This document shows positions 10,780 through 22,775 of a DNA stretch of 64,000 bases, in pieces (position 1 is the first letter of the stretch; each line of letters begins with the position of its first letter). The stretch is taken from contig NC_092669.1 in assembly GCF_032118995.1 (NCBI RefSeq), positions 11,580,335 through 11,644,334 of the forward strand, written 5' to 3'. The notes beneath the pieces are model-generated. The model made no database searches and was not told the origin of the DNA. It worked only from the letters and a program-made list of their open reading frames with translations. Source of the DNA: Asterias amurensis (taxonomy: Eukaryota > Echinodermata > Asteroidea > Forcipulatida > Asteriidae). A program made the position numbers and the translations under genes.

Positions 10780-13700
10780 CCATTTTTGCATTTTTTTAAT
10801 GAATACCAATTATTTGTCTCCTTCCTATCCCTTGCTTAATGTTAAGAACAACCTTTTTGTATAACAATAACCTTTTTCTTCCCTTACTTCTTGCTTATCT
10901 TTTAATTAAATTGTTTTTCTTCCAAATTATTTCATTTTGTGAATATTTTTGTTGTATAATAATAACCAGTTTTCTTCTCTTATTTCTTGATTATGAAATC
11001 GTGTGTTTTAAATAACTTGATTTTGTGAATATTTTTCTTGTATAATAATAACTTTGATTCTTCCCATAATTTCTTGCTAACTTTTAGAAATGCTTGGGGA
11101 ACCATCGTGGTTCGAGGACATCACTTGACTTTTAAAGCAAGTAAGTAAGCATTTCTTGTTTATACAATCACGTACTTGTTAAATAATTTTATTTGTAAAG
11201 ATTTTTCTTGTATAATAATAACTTTCTTCTTCTAATAATTTCTTGCTAATCTTGTGATTTTGAATAATTTCACTGTGTGAATTTTTTTCTTGTATAATAA
11301 TAACAACCGTTTTCTTCTCTTATTTCTTGCATGTATTTTAAATAATTTGATTTTGTGATTATTTTTTCATGTATAAATAATTATAACTTTCTTCTTCCCA
11401 TAATTTCTTGCTTATCTTTGTATTTTTGAACAATTTCACTGTGTGAATATTTTTCTTGTATAATAATTACCGTTTTCTGTTCTTATTTCTTGCTTATATC
11501 ATCTTGCATTTTTAAATAATTTGATTTTGTGAATATTTTTGTTGTATAATAACAACTGTTTTCTTCCCTTATTTATTGCTCAAAAAATCATGCATTTTTA
11601 AATAATTTGATTTTGTGAATATTTTTTTGTATATAATAACTTGTCTTATTTCCTCATTCATGCTTAATTTTGTGTTTTTGAATAATTTCACTGTGTGAAT
11701 ATTTTTGTTGTATAATAATAATAACTGCTTTCTTCCCTTATTTCTTGTTTCAATATTGTTCTGTGGACCCCTAAGCATGGGAGGAGGAAACATGGTAGAC
11801 TGGCAATAACTTACACTGACATTCTCAAAATAGACACAGGACTTGAATCAGCAGATTTCAAGTCAGCAATGGGGGACAGGAAGGCTTGGGGAACCATCGT
11901 GATTCGAGGACATTACTCAACTTAAGCAAGTAAGTAAGCATTTCTTGTTTATACAATCACGTATTTGTTAAATAATTTTATTTTGTAAAGATTGTTCTCG
12001 ATAATAATAAGTTTCTTCTTCCCATAATTTCTTGCTAATATTGTGATTTTGAATAATTTCACTGTGTGAATATTTTTCTTGGTTAATAATAACAACCGTT
12101 TTCTTCTCTTATTTCTTGCATGTATTTTAAATAATTTGATTTTGTGATTATTTTTTCATGTATAAATAATTATAACTTTCTACTTCCCATATTTCTTGCT
12201 AATCTTTGTATTTTTGAATAATTTCACTGTGTGAATGTTTTTCTTGTATAATAATAACCGTTTTTCTTTTCTTATTTCTTGCTTAAATATAATCTTGCAT
12301 TTTTGAATAATTTCACTGTGTGAATATTTTTGTTGTATAATAACAACTGTTTTCTTCCCTTATTTACTGCTTATAGTATAATCATGCATTTTTAAATAAT
12401 TTGATTTTGTGAATATTTTTTTGGTATAAAATAACTTGTCTTCTTCCCTCATTCATGCTTGATCTTGTGTTTTTGAATAATTTCACTGTGTGAATATTTT
12501 TGTTGTATATTAATAATAGCTTTTCTTCCATTATTTTTTGTTTCAATATTGTTCTGTGGACCCCTAAGCATGGGAGGAGGAAACCTGGTAGACCGGCACT
12601 AACTTACACTGACATTCTCAAAATGGACACAGGACTTGAATCAGCAGATTTCAAGTCAGCAATGGGGGACAGAAAGGCTTGGGGAACCATCGTGATTTGA
12701 GGACATTACTCAACTTAAGCAAGTTAGTAAGCATTTCTTGTTTATACAATCATGTATTTTGTTAAATAATTTGATTTTGTGAATATTTGTTATGTATAAT
12801 AATAACTTTCTTCTTCGCATAATTTATTGCTAATCTTGTATTTTTTGAACAATTTCACTGTGTGAATATTTTTGTTGTATAATAATAACAACCGTTTTCT
12901 TCTCTTATTTCTTGCATGTGTTTTAAATAATTTGATTTTGTGATTATTTTTTCATGTATAAATAATTATAACTTTCTTCTTCCCATATTTCTTGATAATC
13001 TTTGTATTATTTTGAACAATTTCACTGTGTGAATATTTTTCTTATATAATAATAACCGTTTTTCTTTTCTTATTTCTTGCTTATATCATCTTGCATTTTT
13101 AAATAATTTGATTTTGTGAATATTTTTTTGTATAATATACAATCTCGGTTTTTGAATAATTTCAACTGTGTGAATATTTTTGTTGTATAATAACAACTGT
13201 TTTCTTCCCTTATTTATTGCTCATAAAATCATGCATTTTTAAATAATTTGATTTTGTGAATATTTTTTTGTATATAATAACTTGTCTTATTTCCTCATTC
13301 ATGCTTAATCTTGTGTTTTTGAATAATTTCACTGTGTGACTATTTTTGTTGTATAATAATAATAACTGTTTTTCTTCCCTTATTTCTTGTTTCAATATTG
13401 TTCTGTGGATCCCTAAGCATGGGAAGAGGAAACATGGTAGACTGGCACTAACTTACACTGACATTCTCAAAATAGACAGGACTTGAATCAACAGATTTCA
13501 AGTCGGCAATGGGGGACAGAAAGGCTTGGGGAACCATCGTGATTCGAGGACATCACTCGACTTAAAGCAAGTAAGTAAGCATTTCTTGTTTATACAATCA
13601 TGTACTTGTTAAATAATTTTATTTTGTAAAGATTTTTCTTGTATAATATTAACTTTTTTCTTCCCATGATTTCTTGCTAATCTTGTTTTTTTGAATAATT

Positions 13701-14140
13701 TCACTGTATAACTATTTTTTCTTGTGTAAAAATAACAACCGTTTTTCTTCTCTTATTTCTTGCTTATAAAAGCATGTATATTTAAATACCTTTTTATTTT
13801 GTGAATATTTTTCTTGCATATAATAATAACTTGTCTTCTTCCCTTATTTCTTGCTTAACTTGTATTTTTAAATACTATCATTTATTTTGTGACAATTTTT
13901 GTTGTATAATAACAACTGTTTTCCCCCTTATTTCTTGCTTTTAAAATCATGTATTTTCAAATAATTTGATTTTGTGAATATTTTTCTTGTATAATAATAA
14001 CTTGTCTTCCCTTATTTCTTGCTTATCTTGTATTTTTAAATAATTATTTTCACTGTGTGAATATTTTAATTTGAGGTGAACCCAAATAAATTGTATATCT
14101 TTTAATTTACAAATCCTTCCTATTATCTTTTTATTCATTT
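10780..14140 (+). repeat. AT-rich higher-order tandem repeat carrying LINE tails
   Basis: The array is built from subunits of roughly 70-100 bp with the recurring strings TTTGATTTTGTGAATATTTT, TTGTATAATAATAAC and TTTCACTGTGTGAATATTTT. Superimposed are three longer units that each start GTTCTGTGGAxCCCTAAGCATGG at 11758, 12551 and 13399, giving periods of about 793 and 848 bp. A fourth, partial one is near 11090. The approximately 165 bp insert encodes KHGRRKPGRPALTYTDIL...MGDRKAWGTIV, a typical C-terminal tail of non-LTR retrotransposon reverse transcriptases. A retrotransposon 3' end was therefore caught up in satellite-like amplification. Open frames in the array are by-products. Confidence 0.8.
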
Positions 14141-14481
14141 GTCAAATATTATTATTAATATTGCCAAATGAAAAACCTTTATTTTGCGACAGATGTTCGA
14201 AGCAAAAACAGTCAAGATCATTGAGATGGCCGTTTTAATGAAGCAAGCAATCTTCCTTCGATGTGGAGCAGAACATCACCAGACTCCAGGTAGGAATGAA
14301 ACTCTACACGTTTTATACTCAAACAAATTTTTGTTTGGTAGTATTTTTTGTGTTGAATAATATCAACTGAAAAACTTGCATACATTCGGTAAAAAAAACA
14401 GTAACTTTAAAAACTGAAATCACAGTTTTGCTAACCGCAAGATTCCACACAAAAAATCAAAGCCTTTAGCGAAGGCCTACA

Positions 14482-14731
14482 GGGCCCAATTTCATGTCTC
14501 TGCTTACCGCCGAATTCTGCGCTTACGAACACGATTCCCCGCTTACGTGCAAGCGCCGAATTTTTGCGCTAGCCTTGTAAGCGTAGAATGCCTAGTAACG
14601 TGGAGTACGCACGCGCAGAAGCCAAAATTCGCCGCTAACCCGTGAAATAGGCTTGCCGTAAGCACAGAATTCCCTGCTTTTGTAAGCGCCGATTCTGTGC
14701 TTACGGTAAGCAGAGCCATGAAATTGGGTCC
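14482..14731. mobile_element. Palindromic MITE, GGGCCCAATTTCATG family
   Basis: Inverted ends: GGGCCCAATTTCATGTCTCTGC at the left, GCAGAGCCATGAAATTGGGTCC at the right; the interior is rich in GCTTACG/CGTAAGC. Related copies lie at 44956-45141 and 55786-56009. Bases 14732-15200 and 15330-15890 hold no gene; 15360-15400 is a GATAAAAAA repeat. Confidence 0.7.
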
Positions 14732-15204
14732 AGGTGATCTCACACAAACACTACAGAATGTTACACAATTTGTCCACATGTACAATGCTTACTATCAATC
14801 AGTCTCAGCATTAATTGATTTGGCTGTACTCCATGTGCTCTCATGCGTTATGCAAGAGGTGGCACGCTCGCCCCCACGATATTTAGTCCACATTCAAGAG
14901 TGTGATCATCAGGTACCACTGGGAACAAGGTAGTCAACCTCATTTGCATTATGAATGCTTACTGGCAGCCTAACTAGAATGAAATGGGCGGGATTTAAAA
15001 ATTAATTATGCACACTTATATACAAGTCTGTCATGTGCAGTAGACACTTCAAAACTGTGTTACAAGTAATAGGCTCAGATTTTTACCCCACCATAGGTAC
15101 AATGTATACAGTCAAAGCTTGGGTATACGTAATTGCCATTGTAGCTGACGTCCTAAGCAACTTATACATCTTACTCTGCGAGATGTTTAAAATTGATGAC
15201 TTTG

Positions 15205-15330
15205 AAAAATAATCTTGGTATTATTGGAAAGGTCGAGGGTTAGAATCCTGCCTGAATCTTTGTTTCCTAGAAGTTGGGAAAGTACACAGTATATTGTGCA
15301 TGTGGGTATGTGTACAGTGCATGTGGGTAA
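15205..15330 (+). mobile_element. tRNA-like SINE copy, diverged
   Basis: Includes a B-box-like GTTAGAATCCTGCC followed by GGGAAAGTACACAGTATATTG, the body of the SINE whose best copy is at 55470-55675. The head is degraded. Confidence 0.45.
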
Positions 15331-15889
15331 AACACCCAAATTAAATCATTGAATAACACAGATAAAAAAGATAAAAAAGATAAAAAAGATGCACAAGCTA
15401 ACTACCATTTACTAACCAAACCGAGCCGCCAATTACCGGAAAGGATGATACACAATTAGAAATATTCACAAGCTTATATAATATTATGTATATGTACACA
15501 GTTAACAATAAACATAGAACCATCTTTGGAAAGAAAATGAAAGCAAACATTAAAAATTAATAAAATAACAATTTGGGAAAGAAAGAAATCAGCATGAACG
15601 ACTGTAAAATATTTTGTTAAAGCATATACCTACAATAAATTATAAAATAAAATAAACAATAAAAAACAAAGAAAATAAACTTAAAATCGAATAAAAAATG
15701 TTAGTCTTGTATACCAAGGAAAAAAGTAACAAAGGAAACAATTAACCAAAAAATGATTAACAATAAAAAAAAAAGTTTGATGTTGTAAAAAAAACATTTT
15801 TTTTTAAAGCAACAAAGCTTACAAGGGAAATAATACCTTTAAAAACATTACAAAGACACATAAGTAGTGGTACATAAAACCTTACCTGA

Positions 15890-17760
15890 GGGAAGAGGGA
15901 AGGGGGGGGGGTGGTGGAAAACGTCTGACCCCTAAACAAAAATTGTTAAAATGAAAAAAAAGGCTGCCCTCATACAAATTCCCCCAAAAATATATATAAC
16001 CTGCCCCCCCCCCAAAAAAAACCCCGGCCCCCCCCCAAAAAAAAACAAGCCCAACCCCCCCACCCCCAAAAAGTAGAGCTAAAAACTCACATTCGCCCCC
16101 CCCCCCCCCCAAAAAAAAAAAAAAAAAAAAAGAAAAATTAAAAAAAATATAACAATAAGAATAATAATTCTTGGTTATGGGTCTGAGAAGGTCCGGGTAA
16201 TGAAAAGGTCCACCCCCAAAATAAAAAAAAATTAAAAAAAAATATAACAATAAGAAGAATAATTCTTGGTTACGGGTCTGAGAAGGTCGGGGTAACGAAA
16301 AGGTCCACCCCCAAAATAAAAAAAATAAAAATAAAGTAAAAATTCCCCCAACCCCTCCTCAAAAAAAAACCCCCAAAACTTCCTTTTTTTTTACTGAAAA
16401 AAAAAAAGGCTCCCCCACACAAAAAAAACACAGAAAATTTTAAATAACAATTTGCTCCTCAAAAACAAATAAATAAAAAATAAATAATAATTCCTAGTTA
16501 CAGGCAAGTGTAGGTTGGGTAAATGAAAAAGTCTGCCCTAAAGAACAAAAAAACAAAAAAAATATCCACTCCCCCCCTAAAAATGAAGTCCCCGAAACTG
16601 CATGATTGTTTTTTTCTCAAACAAAACCCACAAAAAATTAACAAATACAATCTGCCCCCCCCCCCCAAAAAAAACACCCCCAGCCCCCCCCCCCCCAAAA
16701 AAAAAAAATAACAGTAAATATATTAATAATGATAATAAGGGCCTGGTTAAGGGCCTGGGTCGGTCGGGTTTACGAAAAAGTCCACCCCAAAATAGAAATA
16801 ACAAAAAAAACATAAAAAGAACCAAATTCTGCCCCCCCCCCCCTCAAAGAAAAAGTCCCCCTTTTTTTATTTCTTAATGAAAAAAAAGGTTGCCCCCTCC
16901 CCTCACACAAAACCCACAGAAAATGTAAACAAATCCACATTCGCCCCCCCCCCACCCCCCAAAAAAAATTACAAAAATTATATATATATTTTCCTGGTTA
17001 CAGGCCAGTGTAGGTCGGGTAAACAAACAAATCTGCCCTATAAAACACAAATACAACAAAAAAACGTAACAAAACCCCCAAATTTAATATCCGCTCCCCC
17101 CCCCCCAATAAAAAAAAAGCCACCAAAAGTTGCCAATTGTTTTTTTTAAGAAGGCCCCCTCAAACAAAACCCTCCAGAAAATGAACAAATACAATCTGCC
17201 CCCTTCCAAAATAAATCCCAAAAACAAACACCCCCCCCCAAAAAAAAATCCACTTCCCCCCACCCAATAAAAAAAAAAGAATTCCTGGTAAACTGGGTAG
17301 GTCTGGTACACCTACCCAGTCCGCACCCAAAATAATAATTAAAATAAAAAAAGCATTAACAAAACAAAAACAAATCTGCACCCCCCCCCCTCCCTCAAAG
17401 AAAAAGTCCCCGAAAAACCACCACAACCGTCCAATTTCTTTTCCCGCAAAAATGTTTACAAAAATAATCTGCCCCCCCCCAAAAAGGCCCCCGCCCAAAA
17501 AGAAATGCCCACCCCCAAACAAATTCACTATGCCCCCCCCCCATCCGCTCCCCCCTCAAGAAAAAGTCCCCCAAAAACGACACCTTTTTTTTTGCAAAAA
17601 AAGGCTGCCACCTTCAAACAAAACCCACCACAAATTTCAAAAACAGTATGCCCCCCTAAAAAAACCTTTTTAAAAAACGCCCCCCTCCCCCTTAAAATAA
17701 AATGCCCCCCCCCCCCCACAATCTTTTTTCAAAATTCCCCCCCCCCCCCCTTGTCGGGTT
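15890..17760 (+). repeat. C/A-rich tandem array, about 250 bp unit
   Basis: Long C-runs followed by A-runs recur with a conserved island (TGGTTACAGGCCxGTGTAGGTCGGGTAAACxAAxAxxTCTGCCC) near 16170, 16264, 16495, 16742, 16993 and 17286. Spacing is about 95 bp for the first pair and then 230-290 bp. A second shared island is AAAGAAAAAGTCCCCGAAAAxC. Purines and pyrimidines are strongly strand-biased (C and A on +, G and T on -). All the proline/lysine- or glycine/phenylalanine-rich frames here are low-complexity artefacts. Confidence 0.8.
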
Positions 17761-18369
17761 AACCAAACAGAACATTTGTTTCATTTTTCCTTAGTGTAAT
17801 TATAGAAAATGTGGCTACCTCTTTGTTTGGCCCAACAGTCAAAATCCAGCTACCTACCTAATTTTGGGTGTTTCTGGAAACATGAATTTATCTTATTATT
17901 TGGCAAAACTTTAAGAAAAAAGAAGAAAATATGTTTTTTATCGTAATGGGAAACGTAACTTCATTTTTGTTTGCCCAATTATTAAAACAAATCCGTTTTT
18001 CAACTTAAACAATTCTGAATGGCCCCATAGTTGCTTTTCCCCCTTCAAGTTCACGTCAGAAAGATTATATTGTAAATTTAACTGAACATTATTAATACCA
18101 AAGTTTGTATCTTGCCATTTCAGGGTTTACTGCTGGACAGAGAAATTCTCCATTAGGAAAGTTCTGCCAAGTAATCTGTGACACAGGAACCTCTGTTTTG
18201 GCCCGGCCAACAGCCGGCGTGGTATAGATTCTAACCTTGATCGGAGCTGCACCTCCTGTCAATCTTGTCAAAGTAAAGGTAAGTTCAATGGAAGTATTAA
18301 GCATCCTGCAAAATTGTTCAAAGTCAATAAATGTATGTCGTAAAGATTGAAACTCAAAAACATTAAAGC

Positions 18370-18725
18370 AACTTTGTCTGGAATATGGATCTTTTTTTTA
18401 GAGGGGTGCATGTTTTTTTTTGTTTTTTTTTATTTTTAATTTTTTTTAGGGGGGCAGATTGTAGTTTATAATTGTTCTGTGGGTTTTGTTGGGAGGGGCA
18501 GACTTTTTTTCATTATAAAAAACAAAAAACAATTGGACGGTTTCAGGGTTTTGGGGGCACTTTTTCTTTAAAGGGTGGGCGGATGTTTTTTAAATTTATT
18601 TTTTTATGTTTGGGGCAGACTTTCTTTTTCCTTTTTTGGGGAGTTATTATTTTTTTTTATTAGGGGCGGACTTTTTCCCCCTTTTTTTCTTAAGGGGGTG
18701 GGGGCAGACCACCCCCCCTGGTTTG
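18370..18725 (-). repeat. Inverted partner of the C/A-rich array
   Basis: The + strand reads GGGGCAGACTTTTTTTC, GGACGGTTTCAGGGTTTTGGGGGCAC and TTTTCTTTAAAGGG. Reverse-complemented, these match the unit of 15890-17760 (for example CCGTCCAATTGTTTTTT and AAAGAAAAAGTxCCC). About one and a half units are present, oriented opposite to the main array, with cathepsin-relic exon 18124-18278 between the two. Confidence 0.65.
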
Positions 18726-19011
18726 AGCACCCCTAGTTGCTCTAAGAAGAGCTGTTTAATACTTTTTGGGTCAACTTCTGGAGTGTAAATGATCTTCTCC
18801 TCATCTTGCATTTTAGGAAGCGAGAGGGGAGACAGACACTTTGCGTGAGTGGATTCATCAGAATGGACTTCCATAAACCCACTAACCCCTGGGAGCTCTT
18901 TGGATCCTCGGTGACATCTTCATTGCTAAATGCTACTCCAAGTTTGATTGAGTGGACAACGATCAAGGCATCGCTGATGCTGTCAATGGTGTGGAAATCA
19001 AGGCTGAGTAA

Positions 19012-20032
19012 GAAACCTACTTTATAAAATTGTAAGGCATATTAGTTTGGGTGTCAGGAAAACTGTATAGATGGGCCAAACAAAAATATTATCATGATTC
19101 CTACTACACCGAATAAGGGTATTAGGTTTGTGGCACTGCAGCCTGCAGGCTTAAACCATTCAAACAGTGCTGGTGGCAAATTAAAATAATTGTGCAAAAC
19201 ATAAATACAATCAGATTGACCATCAGTCAAACTTGACATATTTTGTGAACAAAATTATGGCAAATAGAAATAGAAATTTGCTCGTCTATCCATCTTGATT
19301 TTTTTCAGTAATAGGCGACGATTCAAATTGATGTACTTACCTTATTTTCACGACACAGTCTTTTTGTTTGGCAAAATTGTTAACATAAAAAAAAGATGTT
19401 GCCGAACTGTTTTCATTGTAATGCGAAATAGGGTCTATGTTTTTATTTTGGTTTGGCCCCTATTGGCCCCACCACCTACCCATTATGCCCAAACTTTAAA
19501 ACAATTTTTTAATGAGTACTAAAACATGTCATGCATGTTGCCCACCTAAAATCTTAACAATTTTTTGATATTTCCCCCCCCCCAAAAAAAAAAAAAAAAA
19601 ATAACAACAAAAAAGATGTTGCCCACATGTTAACTTAACCTATATTCTGTTGCCCACCTATTACCTAAAGTCAGTGTAAAAGGAAACATTATTATATTTT
19701 TGTTTGGCCCAACTGTGAACACACTGCTATGTTTATGTGTAATAGTCCAACATATAGCCATTGTTTACTTCTTTGTTTTTTGGGGGCACTGTAAAAAAAT
19801 AAAAAATAAAAAACCCAACACCTTTCCCATCTTTCAAGTCATTTTTGTTACAGTTTAAAGGGAAACATGACTTTTTTTCACTTTTTACAGTGTAAAGGGA
19901 AACCTGACCTTTTTTTCACTCAACTCTAAACTAGTAAAACAGTTTGCCTACCCATTTATTTTCATGTACAAGAACAGGAAACATGACTATCATTTTGTTT
20001 GGCCTAGTGTAACCATTGAAATTTCCGTTTTG
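19012..20032. other. Non-coding, diffuse GTTTGGCCC repeats
   Basis: Scattered diverged repeats with TTTTGTTTGGCCCAA and GGGAAACATGAC recur through 19300-20020; similar ones occur at 17760-18010. A C-run joined to an A-run lies at 19577-19600. No gene. Confidence 0.5.
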
Positions 20033-20419
20033 TTAAAGGCAGTGGACACTATTGGTAATTACTCAAAATAATTGTTAGCATCAAAACTTACTTGGAACAA
20101 GCAATGGAGAGCTGTTGATAGTATTAAACATTGTGAGAAACGGCTCCCTCTGAAGTAACATAGTTTTCAAGAAAGAAGTAAATTTCCACTGAAATATTAT
20201 TTGATTTTGATTTAAAGACCTCAGAATTAGATTTTGAGGTACCCAAAATCAAGGATCTGAAAGCACACAACTTTTTTCTTCCATTATTATCTCGCAACTT
20301 CGACAACCAATTGAGTTCAAACTTCCACAGGTTTGTTATTGTATGCATATGTTGAGATACACCAAATGAGAGACTAGACTAGTCTATTGATAATTACCAA
20401 TAGTGTCCAGTGCCTTTAA
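20033..20419 (+). mobile_element. MITE, GGCAGTGGACACTATTGG family, complete
   Basis: Starts TTAAAGGCAGTGGACACTAT and ends with the complement (ATAGTGTCCAGTGCCTTTAA). The interior has GAGAAACGGCTCCCTCTGAAG and ATTATCTCGCAACTTCGAC. About 385 bp, no ORF. The most abundant element in the window: also 20589-20966, 39166-39547 and 50263-50530, with fragments at 1605-1760 and 6010-6163. Confidence 0.88.
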
Positions 20420-20588
20420 AGGCTTTATTGATCTTTCAATAAACTGAAAGTCAAAGGTGTTATACAGGATTGGGCATGATAAATTTAGTTTGAAAGCGTA
20501 GGCCTACTTATTTTGATAAAAGTTATCCATAGAGAAGTCTGCATCTAGCTAATTTCGGTTGTTACAACTAACATTAAGGATTTCATAT

Positions 20589-20966
20589 TTAAAGGCAGTG
20601 GACACTATTGGTATTACTCAAAATTATTATAAGCATAAAACCTTACTTGGTAATGAGTAATGGGGAGAGGTTGGTAGTCTAAAACATTGTGAGAAACGGC
20701 TCCCTCTGAAGTGGAGTACTTTTCGAGTAATTTTCCATGAATTTGATTTAAAGACCTCAGATTTAGAACTTGAGGTCTCGAAATCAAGCATCTGAAAGCA
20801 CACAACTTCGTGTGACAAGGGTGTTTTTTCTTTCATTATTATCTCGCAACTTCGATGACCGATTGAGCTCAAATTTTTACAGTTTTATTACTTTATGCAT
20901 ATGTTGAAATACAGCAAGTGACAAGACCGGTCTTTGACAATTACCAATAGTTTCCACTGTCTTTAA
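20589..20966 (+). mobile_element. MITE, GGCAGTGGACACTATTGG family, complete
   Basis: Second complete copy, 170 bp downstream of the first and in the same orientation. The right end is slightly diverged (AATAGTTTCCACTGTCTTTAA). Confidence 0.88.
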
Positions 20967-21046
20967 ATTATGCTTGTCTTAGAAACTACCTTTTTTTCCT
21001 GACTTGCACAGCATATTTAACCAAAATTGTCTACTGATCCTGTATT

Positions 21047-21760
21047 ATAATAGAGAGGTTTTGCAAGCGTGGGGATACAGATACAAATACAAGTTTGAAT
21101 ATGAGAAGAGTTACTGGCAGTAACGTTTCTCAAATTGTGTAGTCTATTTGGGGATAATAGAGGAGTTTTGCAAGCGTGGGGATACAGACACAAATACAAG
21201 TTTGAATCTGAGAAGAGTTACTGACAGTAACGTTTCTCAAATTGTGTAGTCTATTTGGGGATAATAGAGGGGTTTTGCATGCGTGGGGATACAGACACAA
21301 ATACAAGTTTGAATCTGAGAAGAGTTACTGACAGTAACGTTTCTCAAATTGTGTAGTCTATTTGGGGATAATAGAGGGGTTTTGCATGCGTGGGGATACA
21401 GACACAAATACAAGTTTAAATCTGAGAAGAGTTACTGACAGTAACGTTTCTCAAATTGTGTAGTCTATTTGGGGATAATAGAGGGGTTTTGCAAGCGTGG
21501 GGATACAGATACAAATACAAGTTTGAATATGAGAAGAGTTACTGGCAGTAACGTTTCTCAAATTGTGTATTCCATTTGCAAATTATTCTTCCTGCGTGGA
21601 CAAAACCGCTCAGGATATTCGGCATAAATAGAGGGGTTTCGCAAGCGTGTGGACACAGATACAAATACAAGTTTTAATCTGAGAAGAGTTACTGGCAGTA
21701 ACTTTTCTCAAATTGTGTATTCCATTTGCAAATTATTCTTCCTGCATGGACATAACCGCT
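21047..21760 (+). repeat. 107 bp tandem repeat, six copies
   Basis: Units start AATAGAGxGGTTTTGCAAGCGTGGGGATACAGA at about 21047, 21158, 21262, 21369, 21475 and 21627. Each contains the near-palindrome GTTACTGxCAGTAAC. The last unit is longer and diverged. A related inverted end lies at about 22030-22090. The overlapping open frames are not conserved coding sequence. Confidence 0.85.
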
Positions 21761-22089
21761 CCGATACAGATACAGATATTGATAATTTATATGATTACCA
21801 TATCTGCTCACGTCAGCCGCGTGTTGGATTTTGTTTTGCAAATTATACGTATGTGACACTTGAGGGCACTCTCATTCATCAAGAGTGTTTTTCCGACAAG
21901 CATGATCGATAGAGACCCTGTGTTTTATACACTGCATTTTCTCATCGTTTTGCTTGCAACTGACTAACAATTTTCTATCTATATCAAGCACAATACCAGT
22001 GAAAGCAATTCTGTGGGAAAAATTTGACAGTCACGGATATGTGTCAACGTTTCGGTATCTGTATGTGTATCTGCAGACTTGCGAAATCT

Positions 22090-22775
22090 CTCTTCTACCT
22101 TAAATACAGCAAATAAGTTCTTGTAATTCGAAGGCATGACACTCTACCGAGAGGAAAGGATATAAATAATCTTAACTCAATTTAAAAGTTAAAAAAATAA
22201 AAGAATTTGCGGTCTTTTATTTCTTTTCCTTATATTGTGAGCTAACTGTACTTCTTTATTTGTGAGTTTTATCTCTTAATTAATTTGTGTTAAAATTGTT
22301 GTCGCATATTTTGACCAATAACTTAGATTAGAATTTGCCTATTATTATAAAAAGTGATATAATGATTTATGTTCCAATAAAAATGTGAGAAAACAAATAA
22401 ATTGTGTCATGTGTCATTGTCTTTGTTTTAAAATTTTAAAATGGTCCGTTAAAATATTTGGGCTTAATTATAGGGGGTATAAAGGGGGTACACTTTATGA
22501 TGCAAAATCGAACTCCTCAAATAACTTACAAACACTTTTTTTATCTCATTAAAAAACAAGTTGTTTTATTACACATTTTTTATCTCTTCAAAACGACAAA
22601 CATAATTTTATAATGGCCAACTGGACTTTGTTGACCAACAGAGGGGGCTATTTAATAAATTATTTATTTTTGACCAACAGAGGGGGCTATTTAATTATTT
22701 ATTCCCGTAAATATATAGCGCAATGCTATACGTACGTGGTTGTGTAATATTCATCACTCCAAAAAATGTATGATC
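22090..22775. other. AT-rich non-coding stretch
   Basis: No gene. Contains a short direct duplication of GACCAACAGAGGGGGCTATTTAAT at 22635 and about 22674, separated by an AT-rich linker. Confidence 0.5.

Larger units (their letters stand above)
14193..19011 (+). pseudogene. Cathepsin D-like aspartic protease relic
   Basis: Three candidate exons keep GT-AG borders. 14193-14289 is weakly recognisable. 18124-18278 encodes CQVICDTGTSVLARPT, the second active-site Asp loop of pepsin-family proteases (DTGTS). 18817-19011 encodes RQTLCVSGFIRMDF followed in another frame by LWILGDIFIAKCYSKFD and a downstream VDNDQGIADAV, the family C-terminus. Exons 1 and 2 are phase-compatible. The relic is dead: there is an in-frame stop after PTAGVV, another after SKFD, a frame change before LWILGD, and the first catalytic half (DTGSS) is not visible. 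The intron between exons 1 and 2 holds the C/A-rich array. Known members are lysosomal proteases; nothing functional is claimed here. Confidence 0.65.

Noticed and set aside
15882-17762. Many overlapping open frames, rich in proline/lysine or glycine/phenylalanine, on both strands
   Set aside because: They follow C-runs, A-runs and their complements; no start context, splice signals or domain. Low-complexity artefacts.
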